Assembly (NCBI GenBank): GCA_965215825.1
Contig: CBDCEM010000002.1
Coordinates: 620,001-684,000, forward strand
Direction: 5' to 3'
Length of the DNA: 64,000 nucleotides
From: JAWPMT01 sp965215825
GTDB taxonomy: Bacteria; Bacteroidota; Bacteroidia; Cytophagales; Cyclobacteriaceae
Position 1 is the stretch's first letter. Every line of letters starts with the position of its first letter. The notes beneath the pieces are model-generated. The model had not been told where the DNA came from. It saw only the letters and a program-made list of their open reading frames with translations, and searched no databases. Shown here in pieces: positions 62,210 through 64,000 of the stretch. A program made the translations under genes and the position numbers.

Positions 62210-63286
62210 TTATTTCCTTCTCATTCTTCTTCTACCTCGACCTCTGCCCCGGCCGGGTTTTTTGCCAGTTTCCTTCATTCGTTGCCATCTGGCCCTGGCA
62301 AGATCGGCTCTACGCTTTCCAAACAGCTTTTCCTTGTGTTGGAACCACTCTTCCGTCCCTTTTTCCATCTCCTCAGGCTCATCGGACTGGTTATACGCCA
62401 ATACTACCGCGACTCCATCCTGCTCATCTGGTGTTTCAAAACTGTAAATAGCTCCCGTATCTGGGTTATCTACTTCGGGCAATTCGGCACGAACGGTAAA
62501 TTTCGTTGATGGAAATTCCGACAGGTCGAGTACGGGAGACTCTCTAACTGCTTCAGCATTGAGAATATGAATAGGTGTTCCCGCTCCCTCTTCGTAGATC
62601 TCCATCCTTGGTGATTCTTTGGCCTCAATATTTAGATTCCCCATTCCTGAGTCTTCCAATATGTCTCGATTTTCGGCCAATGGAGATCGTTTGATCTGGA
62701 TTTCATTTACTCCCGCCGGAACACTGAATTGAAACATAGCACTGTCTCCTTCTGGCACATCAATTACATCAATATTGCGTTGCGCTACCAGTGGGTGATT
62801 AGCGTCAACTGTCCCGTTTCCCTTGGTAGGGATTGACGTGGGGTATTGTGTGGCATGATCAAAAGTATCTCCTGTGATCCAGGCAATAAGACAAAAATGT
62901 CCCCGATTAGGTATATCATTTGGGCGACTGATGATCTGCCGTGTTCCCTGTCCTCTGGGGATAATTTGAACAAGGCTTTGATCCGTTGCAAGGCTTAAGG
63001 GTTGCAGTTCGTCCGGGGTAATCCCTCCGGAAGGATTGGCCCAATAATAATTGACTTGCGGGTTGCTTACCGGTGCAGTGTTGGACTCGTCCCATTCAAC
63101 ATCTGCGATGTAATAATAATTCTGGCCCGCTTCAAGCCTACTGGTGTCTACAGGATCGTAAGTCGGGTCTGTTACGGTTCCTCCATCACTAACATTGTCA
63201 TCGGTTACAAAGAGGTTGGGGTTCCTCCAGACACGGGATATTTCTCCGTGGTGGAGGCTTAATGGGTAGTTAGGGTATTCATCCAT
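62210..63286 (-). CDS. Ig-like-fold protein without signal peptide, Arg/Gly-rich tail
   Basis: The 358-residue product has no signal peptide; an in-frame stop lies three codons upstream of the ATG, so none was missed. Residues about 18-175 resemble an Ig-like/CARDB-type unit found in bacterial exported and repeat proteins: 'WRNPNLFVTDDN' opening, 'AGQNYYYIADVEW', 'VNYYWANPSGGI', 'IPNRGHFCLIAWI' and 'LVAQRNIDVIDV'. A second strand-rich part follows (about 175-310). The tail is strongly basic, ending GRGRGRGRRRMRRK. No T9SS sorting domain is present. I cannot assign a function. It lies directly upstream of the giant gene on the same strand but is separated from it by a terminator-like hairpin. 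Confidence 0.75.
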   Translation of the reverse strand: MDEYPNYPLSLHHGEISRVWRNPNLFVTDDNVSDGGTVTDPTYDPVDTSRLEAGQNYYYIADVEWDESNTAPVSNPQVNYYWANPSGGITPDELQPLSLATDQSLVQIIPRGQGTRQIISRPNDIPNRGHFCLIAWITGDTFDHATQYPTSIPTKGNGTVDANHPLVAQRNIDVIDVPEGDSAMFQFSVPAGVNEIQIKRSPLAENRDILEDSGMGNLNIEAKESPRMEIYEEGAGTPIHILNAEAVRESPVLDLSEFPSTKFTVRAELPEVDNPDTGAIYSFETPDEQDGVAVVLAYNQSDEPEEMEKGTEEWFQHKEKLFGKRRADLARARWQRMKETGKKPGRGRGRGRRRMRRK

Positions 63287-63872
63287 AATGTACTATGTAG
63301 GTTATAAAGATTAAGAGTGATAAAACTTGAAAAAAGTACCTGTACAGATATGCTGTCAGGTATGGCGTAGACAGAGACATTCCAATTCCACGTACCTCGT
63401 GGTTGATGATGGATAATGGGAATTATGCTTAAACTAATTGTCTACTTTAAAAGAGACTATGGAGGATCTTTATAAGATGGGGTGGTATGATTCATTTTTA
63501 CTACAATTAATTAGGTGTGTTTAAAGTGTGAGTCTTAATAGACTCCTTCCGAATTTAATAAAATTCACGTAAACCTTAAAGAGCTAAAGGCAGCTAGCTG
63601 ACGATTACCCACTTTAGTTCGATTTGCCCATCTCCTTTGTGATTGCTGATTGCGTGCGCACCTCAATTAGATTTTGCCAAGGAAAGGCTCCATGGTTAAG
63701 TTAATAAAACCCTTTATGTATGCGCCATGGGCACTTTGCATTCAGTTAAGATTTACAAATGTCAAATAAAATTGCTTCCTTTGATAATTAGATCACTTGG
63801 GTTAAGCCCAGCGTGATGATTCTCACTCATCCGGTTAGCTTTCTTTGTTGGAACCCTTTTAATGAAGCCGCC
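63287..63872. other. Intergenic region without recognisable gene
   Basis: This stretch of 586 bp is AT-rich, with frequent stops in all frames and no convincing coding frame, tRNA or repeat. It holds the hairpin at 63330-63361 and a perfect short inverted repeat (GAGTCT-TAAT-AGACTC, 63530-63545). No exact TAnnTTTG box was found on either strand. Promoters for the divergent 358-residue gene and the gene at 63873 should lie here. Confidence 0.6.
63330..63361 (-). terminator. Terminator-like hairpin upstream of the 358-residue gene
   Basis: The minus strand forms ACCTGACAG-CATAT-CTG(T)ACAGGT, a 9-bp stem with one bulge, followed by AC and T6. It ends about 43 nt before the ATG at 63286. No minus-strand gene is visible to its right, so it may be a leader attenuator or end a small transcript. 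Confidence 0.4.
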
Positions 63873-64000
63873 ATGTTTCGCCATTTCAAACTTTTGACAT
63901 CCCTCTTTTTCATCGTAGCAGCTTTCGGACTGAAAGCCCAGTACGCTTTCGATTCCAAAAAGGCTGAAAAGCTTTATCTAAAGCTGGAGGAATATTATGA
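63873..64000 (+). CDS. Exported protein, N-terminal fragment (3' end outside window)
   Basis: ATG at 63873 opens 42 codons to the window edge. The first 22 residues form a signal peptide (basic MFRHFK, hydrophobic LLTSLFFIVAAFG, cleavage near LKA-Q). The mature part starts YAFDSKKAEKLYLKLEEYY, a helical, charged start of the kind seen in TPR or OmpA/TPR envelope proteins of Bacteroidota. Too little is visible for a family call. Confidence 0.6.
   Translation, partial: MFRHFKLLTSLFFIVAAFGLKAQYAFDSKKAEKLYLKLEEYY

Noticed and set aside
63530..63545. Inverted repeat GAGTCT-TAAT-AGACTC as an operator or terminator
   Set aside because: It is short, has no T-tract and is far from both flanking starts; not enough to call a function.

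Overview
The window looks like a chromosomal segment of a marine-type Bacteroidota, most likely a Cytophagales relative. The evidence is two proteins ending in type IX secretion (T9SS) sorting domains, a DUF4249 lipoprotein, Bacteroidota-style TAnnTTTG promoter elements with few Shine-Dalgarno sites, and house-keeping genes that read like Cytophagales proteins. The taxonomic call is inference. No tRNA, rRNA, CRISPR array, phage or insertion sequence was seen.

Left part (1-25.4 kb), compact and mostly core. A DUF4249 lipoprotein gene runs off the left edge. Then come asd with its own promoter and terminator, and a tight glyA-tatC-rpiB operon. A GT-C-like membrane protein lies convergent to it, followed by a 1981-residue T9SS surface protein (11 bacterial Ig-like repeats, 5 cadherin-like repeats, sorting domain). 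Next are rbfA with a lolC/lolE-type permease, an SNF2 helicase, a two-domain retropepsin-like protease with a PDZ domain, and an ArnT/PMT-like glycosyltransferase. At 20.4-25.4 kb sits a probable small secondary-metabolite locus: an unknown protein, an FAD-dependent oxidoreductase, a UbiA-family prenyltransferase, a type III polyketide synthase, a SAM methyltransferase and a nitroreductase. The PKS, methyltransferase and flavoprotein combination resembles the Streptomyces srsABC alkylresorcinol/quinone pathway, and the UbiA protein suggests a prenylated product.

Right part (25.5-62.1 kb) is one uninterrupted gene on the minus strand encoding 12,168 residues. It carries a signal peptide, delta-60-like and SprB-like repeats, two beta-helix regions, about 17 LamG-type lectin folds, FN3 and BspA-type modules, a YWTD beta-propeller, nine Kre9-like units (eight in perfect 303-bp tandem), cadherin and Ig repeats, LRRs and a T9SS type A sorting domain. 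It is most likely a giant cell-surface adhesin or carbohydrate-binding protein. Its last 2-3 kb is visibly GC-richer than the rest.

Upstream of it on the same strand is a 358-residue protein with no signal peptide and an Arg/Gly-rich tail. Both this gene and the giant gene have a terminator-like hairpin plus T-tract about 30-45 nt before the start codon, suggesting termination or attenuation control. The window ends in a mostly empty intergenic stretch and the first 42 codons of an exported protein.
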